This document shows, in pieces, positions 25,868 through 35,649 of a stretch of 64,000 bases of DNA. Position 1 is the stretch's first letter; each line of letters begins with the position of its first letter. A program made the position numbers and the translations under genes. The stretch is from Emticicia aquatica (lineage in GTDB: Bacteria; Bacteroidota; Bacteroidia; Cytophagales; Spirosomataceae): NCBI RefSeq assembly GCF_923079645.1, contig NZ_CAKLPY010000001.1, positions 1,178,001 to 1,242,000 on the forward strand, given 5' to 3'. The notes beneath the pieces were generated by a model. The model was not told where the DNA came from. It searched no databases and worked only from the letters and a program-made list of their open reading frames with translations.

Positions 25868-28069
25868 TCAACGCACTAAATGAATAACTCCTTTAAAAAT
25901 TTCATCTGAAAAACTAAGTGCATAAAAATAATCTCCTGTGGGGTCATTTTCTCCTAGCCATTTAAAATTTCGGTCGATACTGATAAAGATTGATTTTCCC
26001 CAACGATTAAAAATTTCAAATTTCTTAAATTGTCTCTTACAATTATCTTCTGAAATATGCCCTAAATCGAAATAATCATTTATTCCATCTCCATTGGGTG
26101 TAAATGTATTAAAAGGTTTCAGTAAATTTTCCGAAATAACGTTATCTTTTAAAATTAATCTGACGCTGATTGAGTCTTGTAATTGAACACAACTATTATC
26201 TCTAGAGCTAAAATTAACAACAAATTCTTTTGAATCTTTTCCTCCGAGTAAAACACAAGTTGGATTCCATTTAAACAAACTACTTACATTACCTTTACCT
26301 TCCTTGTTTTCAAAAGTCATTGAGGCATTTTTAAATTCAAAACCCTTTGGTGAACCCAGTAAGCTAAGTTGTTCATTATCAATATCTTGACTATTTACAT
26401 TGAAAGTTAGTTCATTAGAAATATTTGGACTAACAGTTAACTCAACAGTATTGTTTGCCAATGAAGTATTGATTGTGGGCGAATTATTGGGCTTCGATTT
26501 TACCTCAACTGGTACCGAATAAACTGTTTGCGAACTGACTCCACATCTAAAATCTTTTGCAATAAAATCTAACAATAATTGTTTTTGCTTGACGGCTTCA
26601 CAATTCGGAATAAACAATAAATCGGAATTCACTTTTCCTAAGCCTTGTTTTGGTAAAAAACTAAATCCATAATTTCCAAGAGAAAAGTTTCGGCCATTTC
26701 CAGAAAGCATTAATGTATCATTATCAATATCATTGCTGAAAACAGTAAATTTCAAAGTATCGCCATACGAAACGATGGCATTATTAATAAGCGAAGTAGT
26801 AACTAAAGGCTTATTGTTTTGATTTTCCTCAAATTGTACTTTCATCCTAAAAGCACGATTTTGTGGAACAGGACAACCATTATCGCTAATATTAATAAAA
26901 AACTCTGCTGGAGCATTATTTTTTGTGATAATACATTCATCTAAACAAAAAGAAGTTTTCAAAGTATCTTTGCTTTTTATCTCAACATTTATGGTTGAAG
27001 TTAGTAGGATTTTTTTTGTATCAAAATTCACTCCTTTTGCAGAAATTGTTACTTTTTGATTCAAATCTGCATCAGTAAAAAGTACATCAAAACAACGTTT
27101 TTCTCCTTTTTTTAAGATAATTGTTTCTCCTGACTCAAATATTTTTTTTGAGTTCTGACTACTCACCATTACTTGCGGTGGATTATTATAAATACAATCA
27201 ATTACTTTTAGTTGAAAATCTCTTTTTACTCGGCCAATTCTAATTCCTTTTCTAAATTCTTCTACCATCACTGAAAAAACATAAAGCCCAAGTTTATTTG
27301 GTTTGACAAATAACACACCTGTCTGACTATCAATTTTTAAGGGAATTTCACCTGGAATGACATTATTGATATTAATTCCATCAACCCACGAAGCTTCACG
27401 ATAGTTATACATCGGTGAATTAGTTGGATTTGAATTTTGGGGCGAAGAATTTCCAATCCAAGGAACAACCAAATGATAAGCTAAACTATCACCATCGGCA
27501 TCAATGGCACTAAAGTCCATTTCAAAATTTTGATTAATACAAATATAATCCGCAATAATATCACGGTATTTAGGTGTAGAATTAACCAAAGTGATTGGAG
27601 GAAATTCGGTATAAAATACCATTCCGACATTGCTTGGATTTTTTATATTAGTGATAATTGCATTTCTACAACACCTTTCCCAAACAATCATATAGCCTTC
27701 AGGGTCAGAAAATAATTCAGCGGTAAGGTTTACCGCATTACTATATTTCATCAGCAAAGTAATTAGATCACCTTTTTGGCAAGAAGGGTCAACGTATTTA
27801 ATTGGCTGACGAAAAATCTGAGGACAAGTTACTTCTCCAACGAGTACCAAATCGCGTTTCCGATAAATTTGAAGTTTTATCGATAAATCTTCAGCAGCCG
27901 TTCGCCCATTGATTGCATCAAAATATAAACTAAGCGTTACTTGGTGAGTTCCATTACCAGCTACAGGATTTTTTAAAGGGACCAGTTCAATTTCCCCGCC
28001 AACAATATGAGAAGCATAACTGAAAACACTAATTAATTGAATGAACAAAAAGAATACAAGTCTTTTCAT
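25868..28069 (-). CDS. Secreted protein with gliding-motility-type C-terminal domain (T9SS cargo, type B)
   Basis: 733 residues. Signal peptide (MKRLVFFLFIQLISVFSYA), a long extracellular body rich in beta structure with repeated DADGDSLAYHL / DNDTLMLSG / DNEQLSLLG segments reminiscent of cadherin- or Ig-like domains, and a C-terminal domain with FNTFTPNGDGINDYFDLGH, KFEIFNRWGKSIF and GDYFYAL, the hallmark of the CHU_C / gliding-motility-associated family recognised by the type IX secretion system. It is probably exported and held at the cell surface, for example as an adhesin. No T9SS machinery genes lie in this window. Confidence 0.9.
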   Translation of the reverse strand: MKRLVFFLFIQLISVFSYASHIVGGEIELVPLKNPVAGNGTHQVTLSLYFDAINGRTAAEDLSIKLQIYRKRDLVLVGEVTCPQIFRQPIKYVDPSCQKGDLITLLMKYSNAVNLTAELFSDPEGYMIVWERCCRNAIITNIKNPSNVGMVFYTEFPPITLVNSTPKYRDIIADYICINQNFEMDFSAIDADGDSLAYHLVVPWIGNSSPQNSNPTNSPMYNYREASWVDGININNVIPGEIPLKIDSQTGVLFVKPNKLGLYVFSVMVEEFRKGIRIGRVKRDFQLKVIDCIYNNPPQVMVSSQNSKKIFESGETIILKKGEKRCFDVLFTDADLNQKVTISAKGVNFDTKKILLTSTINVEIKSKDTLKTSFCLDECIITKNNAPAEFFINISDNGCPVPQNRAFRMKVQFEENQNNKPLVTTSLINNAIVSYGDTLKFTVFSNDIDNDTLMLSGNGRNFSLGNYGFSFLPKQGLGKVNSDLLFIPNCEAVKQKQLLLDFIAKDFRCGVSSQTVYSVPVEVKSKPNNSPTINTSLANNTVELTVSPNISNELTFNVNSQDIDNEQLSLLGSPKGFEFKNASMTFENKEGKGNVSSLFKWNPTCVLLGGKDSKEFVVNFSSRDNSCVQLQDSISVRLILKDNVISENLLKPFNTFTPNGDGINDYFDLGHISEDNCKRQFKKFEIFNRWGKSIFISIDRNFKWLGENDPTGDYFYALSFSDEIFKGVIHLVR

Positions 28070-28213
28070 AGTAAATTTATTTCAGAATTAGGTTTTTAAA
28101 ATGATAGACGAAAAAAGCAGGTTAAAGGTTGGATTTTGAACTTCAAGCTAAGTTAGATACTTTTGTGAATTATAATACTTGAAAAATCAAAAAACTTGAT
28201 TTTCTAGCTCAAA

Positions 28214-29638
28214 ATGGCAATAAAAATAATGGGAAGAATAAAAACATTTGTAATTGATTCAATTGAAGTTGAAAACTTTGCGGCAGAGGGAAAATGTATT
28301 GCCAAACACAATGGACAAGTTATTTTTATCGAAGGGAGTAATGTACATCCTGGTGATAAAGTAAAATTATTTGTGAATAATCGAAAGAAAAATTATGCCG
28401 AAGCCAATGTTCTTGAAATATTGGAAGCCTCTCCCCTACGGATTGCTCCTTTTTGTCAGCATTTTGGCGTTTGTGGCGGATGCAAATGGCAACATGTACC
28501 TTATGAAAAACAGCTTGCATTAAAATGGAATCAAGTAAATGACCAACTAACAAGAATTGGAAAACTAAATTTACCAGAAATAAAGCCAATTTTAGGTTCG
28601 GATAAAACTCAATATTACCGTAATAAATTAGAATATACATTTTCTAATAGTCGATGGTTTACAAGAGAAGAAATAAGTATCGAACAAGAAATGAGCAAAA
28701 ATGCCCTCGGATTTCATGTTCCAAAAAGATTTGAAAAGGTTTTGCCAATCGAAAAATGTTACTTACAAAAAGAACCATCAAATGCCATAAGACTTGCTCT
28801 AAGAGACTTTGCTAATGAACATAATTTCACTTATTATGACCACATTGCTCACGAAGGCTTTTTGAGAAATATCATGATTCGTACCTCAACAACGGGCGAT
28901 ATGATGGTTATGGTACAATTTGCACAAAATAACGACGCAGATATACAAGCTGTGATGGAACACCTTCATCAAAATTTTCCAGAAATAAATTCTTTGAATT
29001 ATATCTTAAATCAGAAAAGAAATGATACTTTTTTTGACTTAGAAATTCAAACATATTTTGGGAATCCGTACATTGAAGAAAGAATGGAAGATTTGACATT
29101 CAGAATAGGTGTGAAATCTTTTTATCAAACAAATTCTGAACAAGCGTATGAATTATACAAAATAACTCGTGATTTAGCAGGCTTAACTGGTAATGAGTTG
29201 GTTTACGATTTATATACAGGAACAGGGACGATTGCTAATTTTGTAGCAAAAAAAGCAAAAAAAGTAATTGGAATAGAATACGTTGCAGATGCAGTTGAAG
29301 ATGCAAAAATAAATGCTGATGTCAATAAATTAGATAATACGTTATTTTTTGCTGGCGATATGCGTAAGTTTTTAACAAATGAGTTTATTGCTGAGCATGG
29401 AAAACCAGATGTAGTTATCACTGACCCTCCACGAGCGGGAATGGACGAGCCAGTTGTGAGAACTCTCATGGAAGCCGCTCCAAAAACCATTGTTTATGTA
29501 AGTTGTAACCCAGCAACGCAAGCAAGGGATTTGGCAATATTGAGTGAAAAATACGATATTTCAGTTGTTCAACCAGTTGATATGTTTCCGCATACTCACC
29601 ATGTTGAAAATGTTGTTAGATTGGACTTGAAAAAATAA
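28214..29638 (+). CDS. rlmD: 23S rRNA (uracil(1939)-C(5))-methyltransferase, RumA/RlmD family
   Basis: 474 residues. An N-terminal TRAM domain (about 8-65) precedes a cysteine cluster (CQHFGVCGGCKWQH) that should bind a 4Fe-4S cluster. The C-terminal Rossmann methyltransferase has VYDLYTGTGTIANFVAKKA, catalytic motif ITDPPRAGM and YVSCNPATQARDLA with the nucleophilic cysteine. It makes 5-methyluridine in 23S rRNA or a related RNA; members of this family can differ in target, so the exact uridine is inferred. A second ATG five codons in (MGRIKTF) may be the true start. Confidence 0.92.
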   Translation: MAIKIMGRIKTFVIDSIEVENFAAEGKCIAKHNGQVIFIEGSNVHPGDKVKLFVNNRKKNYAEANVLEILEASPLRIAPFCQHFGVCGGCKWQHVPYEKQLALKWNQVNDQLTRIGKLNLPEIKPILGSDKTQYYRNKLEYTFSNSRWFTREEISIEQEMSKNALGFHVPKRFEKVLPIEKCYLQKEPSNAIRLALRDFANEHNFTYYDHIAHEGFLRNIMIRTSTTGDMMVMVQFAQNNDADIQAVMEHLHQNFPEINSLNYILNQKRNDTFFDLEIQTYFGNPYIEERMEDLTFRIGVKSFYQTNSEQAYELYKITRDLAGLTGNELVYDLYTGTGTIANFVAKKAKKVIGIEYVADAVEDAKINADVNKLDNTLFFAGDMRKFLTNEFIAEHGKPDVVITDPPRAGMDEPVVRTLMEAAPKTIVYVSCNPATQARDLAILSEKYDISVVQPVDMFPHTHHVENVVRLDLKK

Positions 29639-29649
29639 ACTCATAAAAA

Positions 29650-29680
29650 AAAGGTCTGAAAACTCAGACCTTTTTTTTAT
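29650..29680. terminator. Bidirectional terminator between rlmD and trhO
   Basis: 10-bp perfect stem (29650-29659 with 29664-29673), 4-nt loop, A run and T run on the two flanks. Confidence 0.85.
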
Positions 29681-30723
29681 ACTAAACCTAATTCTTCGAC
29701 AATTTGAAGATTTTTAGTATTTTTTCTGGTTCGGTATGCAATCTCTGGCTTGTAGCCAACAGTTGTTTTAGCATAATAGCCAGTTCCATCGTATGTTCTT
29801 TTTCTTGGATTTTCTTTACAAGCCTCTGAACATGCACCTTCCATTTTAACGCCACAATTTTCACAAATAGGTAAATGCTCATTGCACTCAGGATTTGCAC
29901 AATTGACCATTCTATCACAATCAGTACCACAAATGTGGCATTTAGAAATCACAACTGGATTAATTGTATTAACATCAGTTGTTAGTCGATTATCGAAAAC
30001 GTAGCATTTTCCGTCAAAATTTTCTCCACCTTCCTCAAGACCATATTTAATAATTCCGCCGTGTAGTTGATAAACATCCGTAAAACCTTGAGAAAGTAAA
30101 TAGGCACTCGCTTTCTCACACTTAATGCCGCCAGTGCAGTAGGTTACAATTTTTTTATCACGTAAATGTTCAATTTCATTGATATGGTCAGGCAATTCAC
30201 GCAAATTTTCCATATCAAAAGTTACCGCTCCTTTAAATTTACCAACTGAATGTTCATAGTTTGAACGCATATCAACTAAAACAACATTCGGGTCATCTTT
30301 CAATAATTTTTTAAAATCAGCAGGCTCAATATGTTTTCCTGTTTGTTCTAATGGATTCACAGGAAGTTCTGAATGAACAATTTCTTTTTTAATCCTTACA
30401 TAAAGCTTTGTAAATGCATGTTTGTTTACATGTTCAACTTTAAAATCTACTTTTTCAAAGCGAGGGTCAGATTTTACCCAAGACATATATTTGTCAGTAT
30501 CTTCGACTAAACCCGAAACAGTACCATTTAAACCTTCAGGAGCAATAATAATTCGGCCTAAGAGATGATTATCTAAACAAAATTGATGATGTATATCACG
30601 GTATTCCACAACATTTTCAATTGGAGAATAAATGTAATACAACAACGCACGATAGTTTTGATTAGATAAGTTCAATTGAACTTCAGTAGAATTTTGAGTA
30701 GCTTTTTTTTCTTCTTTTTCCAT
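29677..30723 (-). CDS. trhO: Oxygen-dependent tRNA uridine(34) hydroxylase, rhodanese-like
   Basis: 348 residues, like Escherichia coli YceA/TrhO (350). An N-terminal ferredoxin-like domain (RALLYYIYSPIENVVEYRDI ... APEGLNGTVSG) is followed by a rhodanese domain with the active-site loop YCTGGIKCEKASAYL, and a C-terminal cysteine-rich region (CHICGTDCDRMVNCANPECN, CENCGVKMEGACSEACKENP) likely to bind zinc. It helps form 5-hydroxyuridine at the wobble position of some tRNAs. A lysine-rich N-terminal tail of about 20 residues is extra. Single gene. Confidence 0.92.
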   Translation of the reverse strand: MEKEEKKATQNSTEVQLNLSNQNYRALLYYIYSPIENVVEYRDIHHQFCLDNHLLGRIIIAPEGLNGTVSGLVEDTDKYMSWVKSDPRFEKVDFKVEHVNKHAFTKLYVRIKKEIVHSELPVNPLEQTGKHIEPADFKKLLKDDPNVVLVDMRSNYEHSVGKFKGAVTFDMENLRELPDHINEIEHLRDKKIVTYCTGGIKCEKASAYLLSQGFTDVYQLHGGIIKYGLEEGGENFDGKCYVFDNRLTTDVNTINPVVISKCHICGTDCDRMVNCANPECNEHLPICENCGVKMEGACSEACKENPRKRTYDGTGYYAKTTVGYKPEIAYRTRKNTKNLQIVEELGLV

Positions 30724-30878
30724 TTTATCAATTTTTCAAGGTGTAAACTTGACTTGAACTTCGGCAAAATTACAAAACATATTTTTTTAATTCTATGATT
30801 TTTGTCAGATTAAGGCTTATTTTGTAAAATGATCTAAAATCAAATCCATAGATTTGAATAAAAACCTTAAATTATAAA

Positions 30879-31520
30879 ATGCACATCGCAATTACTGGCA
30901 ATATAGGTGCTGGCAAAACAACATTGGCAACGAAGCTAGCAAATCACTACGGTTGGGATGTACTTTATGAAGCTGTTGACGGAAATCCATACTTACCACC
31001 ATTTTATGAAGATATGGAAAAGTGGGCCTTTCATTTACAAATTTATTTTCTAAATAGTCGTTTTGAGCAAGTTTTGAAAATAAAAAAAATGACCGAGGAA
31101 AAAACAATTATTCAGGATAGGTCGATTTATGAAGATGCGTATATTTTTGCAAGAAATTTGTATGAATCTGGAAAATTCAATGAAACTGATTATCAGACCT
31201 ACAAAAGTATGTTTAATACCATCACTCAGGCAATTACACACCCAGATTTAATGATTTATTTGCGAGCAGATTTACCAAAATTACAAAGACAAATCAATAA
31301 ACGAGGACGAGATTTTGAAAAAAACATTGACCCCAATTATTTATTAAGTCTTAATAAGTTGTATGAAGATTTTGCCAATTTATACACACACGGTAAACTA
31401 TTAATAATTGATGTTAATAACCTAGATTATGCCGAAAATGACGCAGATTTTGAACAAATAGTTGACCTTATTGATAAAAATATCAGTATGGGAACTCAAC
31501 TAGAGTTTCTAAATATTTAA
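30879..31520 (+). CDS. Deoxynucleoside kinase
   Basis: 213 residues. P-loop GNIGAGKTTLATKLA (7-21), the ERSxYxD-like motif as QDRSIYEDAYIFA, and the LID-type basic segment (RQINKRGRDFEKNID) identify the dCK/dGK-like family. It phosphorylates deoxynucleosides (probably deoxyadenosine or deoxyguanosine) for nucleotide salvage. The exact specificity is not readable. It stands alone with a terminator shared with the LptF/G-like gene. Confidence 0.92.
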   Translation: MHIAITGNIGAGKTTLATKLANHYGWDVLYEAVDGNPYLPPFYEDMEKWAFHLQIYFLNSRFEQVLKIKKMTEEKTIIQDRSIYEDAYIFARNLYESGKFNETDYQTYKSMFNTITQAITHPDLMIYLRADLPKLQRQINKRGRDFEKNIDPNYLLSLNKLYEDFANLYTHGKLLIIDVNNLDYAENDADFEQIVDLIDKNISMGTQLEFLNI

Positions 31521-31560
31521 CAATTGAGCCTTGAAATAATTTTCAAGACTCAATTGTTTT
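31519..31560. terminator. Bidirectional terminator after the deoxynucleoside kinase
   Basis: Long imperfect stem CAATTGAG.CTTGAAA with TTTCAAG.CTCAATTG, flanked by T residues at the right end; it reaches both stop codons. Confidence 0.7.
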
Positions 31561-33043
31561 AGGCATTTATAGGCGTTTTTGGTTTGAAATATTTCCTGTT
31601 TTTCCAGAAAGTTTTTAATCTATCAAAATATACATCATAAATATCGCTTTCAAACAATCTGGCATCATTGGTTGCTTTGCTTAGAAAGTATGTACCAAAA
31701 CCCAATAAGACAACATCAGGCATCCAAACGCCTAAAAGGACAGGCCAAATATCTTCTTTAGCGTATTTATCACCAAGTTGCATTAAAACATACATCAAAA
31801 TAAAGAAAGTAATAGAAAGCAAAACTGGCATTCCGAAACCACCTTTTTTAATAATAGAACCCAACGAAGACCCAATTAGAAACATCACAAAACAAGCAAA
31901 TGCCATAGTAAACTTATGCCATTTTTCAACATCAGCTTTGATTCTGTCTCTTTTTTTGCTTTTTATTATATCAACAGTTGTAACAAATTGGTCACGAATA
32001 TTTTTTGCTTGAGAAATTGCTGTTTCAAAGGATTCTCCCATTTTCGAAGCTGTATTAAAAGGGGCTACTTTTTCATTGGCCCATTTTCCAGCAACAATTG
32101 GTTTCTTTTCTCGAGCAAATTTAGATGTGTCTTTCGGATATTTTTTAAATTGAAATGAATACAATTGTGTGGCTGTATTGATTTGTGATTTTAAAGACAT
32201 ATCAATATTTTTATCAATCGAATCAGATTGAGCATTCAATTGAGAAATATTTTTCATGTATTCATGATACTTAAATTGTGCTTCATCCGTACGCCGCATT
32301 CCGAACGATTCTAATGAAAATACCATTTTATTTTGTTTGAAAGCATTTTTTACAAATTGAGTTTCATTGTAATTACCATCATTTCCACGATAATCAACAT
32401 AGTTTGTGCCATTAAACAACTCAAAAACCAAATATGTATTATCGTACATAGTGTACATTTTACCAGAATCAGCCAAGGTTACATTTATATTCCCATTATT
32501 CGATGAATGGTTATAAATGGTTACGCCTTTTAGGGTTTTACCGTCAGAAAACTTTTTCAAAACTTTAATACTATAGCCAGGGATTTCCTTATAAAAAATC
32601 CCTTCTTTAACATTTAAAGTCACTTTAGTAGTTTTAACATCATATAGTAAACTGTAACCTTTGAGGTTAGCCCAAGGATTGACAGTATTATTGAACCAAA
32701 GCGAAAACAGACTTACGCCAAAAGCAAAAATCATGGCAGGTAATAAAACTCTCGAAATTGGAATTCCAGCAGACTTAATAGCGGTCAATTCTGAGTATTC
32801 CCCTAAATTTCCGAAACACATCAAAGAAGCCAATAATACAGAGAGCGGAAGGGCAATAGGAACTGTAATTAAGGAGAAGTAAATAAATAATTTCGCAAAG
32901 ACATCGTATCCTAGGTCTTTTCCTACAAAATCATTGAAATAAAGCATCAGGAAACGCATTAAAAAAATAAAAACTACCACGCAGGTAGTTAGAATAAATG
33001 GCCCGATGAACGACCTAATAACTAGAATATCTATTTTTTTCAT
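31559..33043 (-). CDS. LptF/LptG-family permease
   Basis: 494 residues from the start at 33043 (MKKIDILVIRSFIGPF); an ATG eight codons upstream is less likely. Three N-terminal membrane helices, a large periplasmic beta-jellyroll (about 120-340, longer than usual with an inserted charged helix), and three C-terminal helices (HKFTMAFACFVMFLIGSSLG, MPVLLSITFFILMYVLMQLG, WPVLLGVWMPDVVLLGFG). By family it forms the membrane part of the ABC transporter that pulls lipopolysaccharide from the inner membrane toward the outer membrane. LptB and the other Lpt genes are not here. Whether it is F or G cannot be decided. Confidence 0.9.
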   Translation of the reverse strand: MKKIDILVIRSFIGPFILTTCVVVFIFLMRFLMLYFNDFVGKDLGYDVFAKLFIYFSLITVPIALPLSVLLASLMCFGNLGEYSELTAIKSAGIPISRVLLPAMIFAFGVSLFSLWFNNTVNPWANLKGYSLLYDVKTTKVTLNVKEGIFYKEIPGYSIKVLKKFSDGKTLKGVTIYNHSSNNGNINVTLADSGKMYTMYDNTYLVFELFNGTNYVDYRGNDGNYNETQFVKNAFKQNKMVFSLESFGMRRTDEAQFKYHEYMKNISQLNAQSDSIDKNIDMSLKSQINTATQLYSFQFKKYPKDTSKFAREKKPIVAGKWANEKVAPFNTASKMGESFETAISQAKNIRDQFVTTVDIIKSKKRDRIKADVEKWHKFTMAFACFVMFLIGSSLGSIIKKGGFGMPVLLSITFFILMYVLMQLGDKYAKEDIWPVLLGVWMPDVVLLGFGTYFLSKATNDARLFESDIYDVYFDRLKTFWKNRKYFKPKTPINA

Positions 33044-33221
33044 GCAAGGCAAAATGATTTTAGACACAAAATTCTGACAGGAATTTCATTTTCACAAGAC
33101 CATTAAGTTTATTTAACAAAGAATTTCAGAATTGATTAATATACAAATAAATATTAGCTTGATTTCGATAAAATCAAAAGTTATCTGGATTAAATTATTA
33201 TGGTTAGGTTTTTGTCGTTTT

Positions 33222-33605
33222 TCAACCACCAACAATTTCTTTAATCTTATAAATCATATCGTCCCAAATATCTTCAAGCTCGGTTTCGTCATTTATATCC
33301 GAATTATCCGTAATTTTCAAAAAAGTAGCATTTGTCAATTCGCTTTGGTCTAAACGAAACTCAACATAATTTCCTTTTTGGTCGTCTTTTAAAAAATCAA
33401 ACTTAACAAGTTTATTAACTCTAGAAACCGACATTCTTGCTGGGTGACTCTCATTGTCCCAAACAAAATCAAAATTTGAATCACTCGTATATTTCACTTT
33501 TGAAGCAAACCACTGTTGTAATCCAGCTGGAGTACTAAAATAAGGATACAATACTTTTGGTGAGGCTTTGAATTCGTATTCTCGTGAAAATTTGAATTTT
33601 TCCAT
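33222..33605 (-). CDS. START-like (SRPBCC superfamily) protein
   Basis: 127 residues. The pattern FSREYEFKASPKVLYPYFST ... GLQQWFASKV ... YVEFRLDQSELTNATFLKIT followed by an acidic C-terminal helix matches the START-like domain proteins common in Bacteroidota, relatives of AHSA1 helix-grip proteins. They form a hydrophobic pocket; the ligand is unknown. Single gene, 150 bp from the LptF/G-like gene on the same strand. Confidence 0.85.
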   Translation of the reverse strand: MEKFKFSREYEFKASPKVLYPYFSTPAGLQQWFASKVKYTSDSNFDFVWDNESHPARMSVSRVNKLVKFDFLKDDQKGNYVEFRLDQSELTNATFLKITDNSDINDETELEDIWDDMIYKIKEIVGG

Positions 33606-33720
33606 AATACTTATTTTTTAAGAAATATAACCTAAATCGAACTCGACTTAGCCTTATTAAATAACTTTTCCAAGATTCTCTATAATTTTAAAGGAAATTT
33701 TGGAATCATAAATTAGTTTT

Positions 33721-33752
33721 TTTGCAATGTAAGAAAACTTTATGTAATTTTG
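33721..33752 (+). promoter_or_regulatory. Promoter of tRNA-Met
   Basis: TTTG (33721-33724), 20 bp, TAATTTTG (33745-33752): a full match to the primary-sigma promoter of Bacteroidota. Transcription should begin near 33759, about 47 bp before the tRNA; the leader has a small ACAAC/GTTGT hairpin. Confidence 0.75.
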
Positions 33753-33805
33753 CAACATATTCTTCGGGACAACAATAAAACGTTGTGAAAATACGAAAAA
33801 AATAC

Positions 33806-33879
33806 TGCGGGATAGCTCAGATGGTTAGAGCGTAGGATTCATAACCCTAAGGTCGGCGGTTCGATCCCGCTTCCCGCAA
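33806..33879 (+). tRNA. tRNA with CAT anticodon, probably elongator tRNA-Met
   Basis: 74 nt without CCA. Acceptor TGCGGGA pairs with TCCCGCA, D arm GCTC/GAGC, anticodon loop TTCATAA (CAT), T arm GGCGG-TTCGATC-CCGCT. The normal pair at 11-24 and the closed 1-72 pair argue against initiator tRNA. A lysidine-modified tRNA-Ile2 also has a CAT anticodon and is not fully excluded. The last anticodon-stem pair is an A-C mismatch. Confidence 0.92.
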
Positions 33880-33884
33880 CACCC

Positions 33885-33917
33885 AAAGAGTCTCATTTTT
33901 GAGGCTCTTTTTTTATT
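33885..33917. terminator. Terminator after tRNA-Met, shared with holA
   Basis: 10-bp stem with one G-T pair (33885-33894 with 33901-33910) and a T run, 6 bp past the tRNA; it also faces the end of the leftward holA. Confidence 0.8.
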
Positions 33918-33929
33918 TACACTGAAAGA

Positions 33930-34937
33930 TTAATGTAATATTTCAAAAATTAACTTTTTCAAAATATCGCTTTCTTTCTCTTCGCCTGTTTCTACTCCTT
34001 TTGATTTTAAGTCTGCAATTTTAATACAATGTATTACAAATGCTAATTTTGCCAAAGAATAATTTCGTGCTGCCATCGAATAATCTTTTGCAAAGAAACT
34101 ATTCACTTTTAATAAAGCTGCAATTCCAGCATCAGATTTATCTTCAGCTCCATGAATCATCAAAACTTTACTAAAAAAATTATATAAAATAATTAAAATT
34201 GGCTGAATCGGATTATCTCTTGGGTTATTTCCAAAAAAAATAATAATCTGATTTGCCTTTAAAACATCACGTTGAATAAGTGCTTTTTGAAGTTCAAAAA
34301 CATTGTATTCTTTACTTATTCCTACATATTTCTGAATCACATCAGCATCAATTCCATCACCTAATTTTACATTCAAGATAACTTTTTCTAACTCGCCTGT
34401 CAATCTTTTCAAATCATTACCAATATGTTCGATAAGGAGTTGGATTGCTTTCATACTAATCTTAACACCCCTTCCATGACAATAACTTGCAACAAATTCT
34501 GGCAATTGATTGTCATACAATTTCTTGAAATTTTGTAAAACGCCTTGTTTACCAAATGCCTTTACCCACGTTTTTCTTTCGTCTTGAGCATTGGAAAAAC
34601 AAAGTACTAATATAGTTGACAACAAAGGATTAATGGCATAATCTTCAAGCAATTTTTGGTTTTCTTTTAAATCAATTCCTTGTATTTGATTCGCATCTTT
34701 AACAATAATTAATTGTTTTTCAGCCATCATCGGAAATCTACGGGCATAATTTAGTAACGCTCCTACCGAAAGTTCTTTTCCAAAAAGCACAAACTCATTA
34801 AATCCTTTTTCGTGGACAGGAATGGCCAAACTTTGTATTTTATCTACGATTTGTTCAATATGAAATTGTTCTTCTCCATGTAGTAAATATAATGATTTAA
34901 TGGAATCTTTTTTGATTGATTTTAAAATTTCTGACAT
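33930..34937 (-). CDS. holA: DNA polymerase III subunit delta
   Basis: 335 residues. It is the clamp-loader wrench that opens the sliding clamp. The family pattern is present: SLYLLHGEEQFHIEQIVDKI at the N-terminus, RRFPMMAEKQLIIVKDA, and the LTGELEKVIL segment of the AAA+-like lid, with a helical C-terminal collar domain. It lies 14 bp downstream of acpH in the same direction and is probably co-transcribed. Confidence 0.92.
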   Translation of the reverse strand: MSEILKSIKKDSIKSLYLLHGEEQFHIEQIVDKIQSLAIPVHEKGFNEFVLFGKELSVGALLNYARRFPMMAEKQLIIVKDANQIQGIDLKENQKLLEDYAINPLLSTILVLCFSNAQDERKTWVKAFGKQGVLQNFKKLYDNQLPEFVASYCHGRGVKISMKAIQLLIEHIGNDLKRLTGELEKVILNVKLGDGIDADVIQKYVGISKEYNVFELQKALIQRDVLKANQIIIFFGNNPRDNPIQPILIILYNFFSKVLMIHGAEDKSDAGIAALLKVNSFFAKDYSMAARNYSLAKLAFVIHCIKIADLKSKGVETGEEKESDILKKLIFEILH

Positions 34938-34951
34938 TGAAATATACTAAA

Positions 34952-35575
34952 TTATTGCAAAATATTTGATACAATATAACCTTTTTTATCCAAAAAGTTT
35001 TTACACTGGGAAATCATTTCAGGAAAAAAAACTTTGAATTTATCTTCAAACAATTGATAATGTATTTTTAAATCTTCGGTAGCATTTTGCATATTTGATT
35101 CATAAACTGTTCGTCGAGAAATTCCTTGTAACGCCCTTTCAATTCCCCAAAATTCGCTATAATTTTTAAGCCAATCATATTTTATCATTGATTCTATCAT
35201 AGGTTTCATGTTTTCTGGTAAAATCTCCCAATTTAATAAAAAGGCTTGATGCACTCTTTTCCTGAAGTCTGGGAATGGCTCATCCGAATATTCATCCCAA
35301 TGCAAAGCCAAAAAATGGTCAAAATAAATATCAACCAAAACAGCAGCGTATTTATGATATTTTGAATAAAGCAGTGATTTACAATCACTTACAGCCAAAT
35401 GAGTATCTGTAAAACTGTCTATTAAACGATGTAACAAGATTCCATCTTTAATGATTGAATTATAGGAAGCATTTCTTGGATGGTCGATTCTTCCAACGAC
35501 AAAATCTTCTAAAAGATTTCCTACAATAACCTCTTGGTTTAATCCTGAAAGAAATAAATGTGCCAAAAAATTCAT
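34952..35575 (-). CDS. acpH: Acyl-carrier-protein phosphodiesterase (AcpH/DUF479 family)
   Basis: 207 residues. MNFLAHLFLSG at the start, DFVVG and the HRLIDSFTDTHLAV metal-binding segment, then VDIYFDHFLALHW are the signatures of the HD-like AcpH family. It removes the 4'-phosphopantetheine group from acyl carrier protein. Some relatives may act on other phosphodiesters, so the activity is inferred from family. First gene of a probable two-gene unit with holA. Confidence 0.88.
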   Translation of the reverse strand: MNFLAHLFLSGLNQEVIVGNLLEDFVVGRIDHPRNASYNSIIKDGILLHRLIDSFTDTHLAVSDCKSLLYSKYHKYAAVLVDIYFDHFLALHWDEYSDEPFPDFRKRVHQAFLLNWEILPENMKPMIESMIKYDWLKNYSEFWGIERALQGISRRTVYESNMQNATEDLKIHYQLFEDKFKVFFPEMISQCKNFLDKKGYIVSNILQ

Positions 35576-35649
35576 TAAATTGTCGAATATGTGTACGTTT
35601 GCGACAAAGTTAGAAAAATAACATCTATAAATTTAAAAAAAATTGGCTG

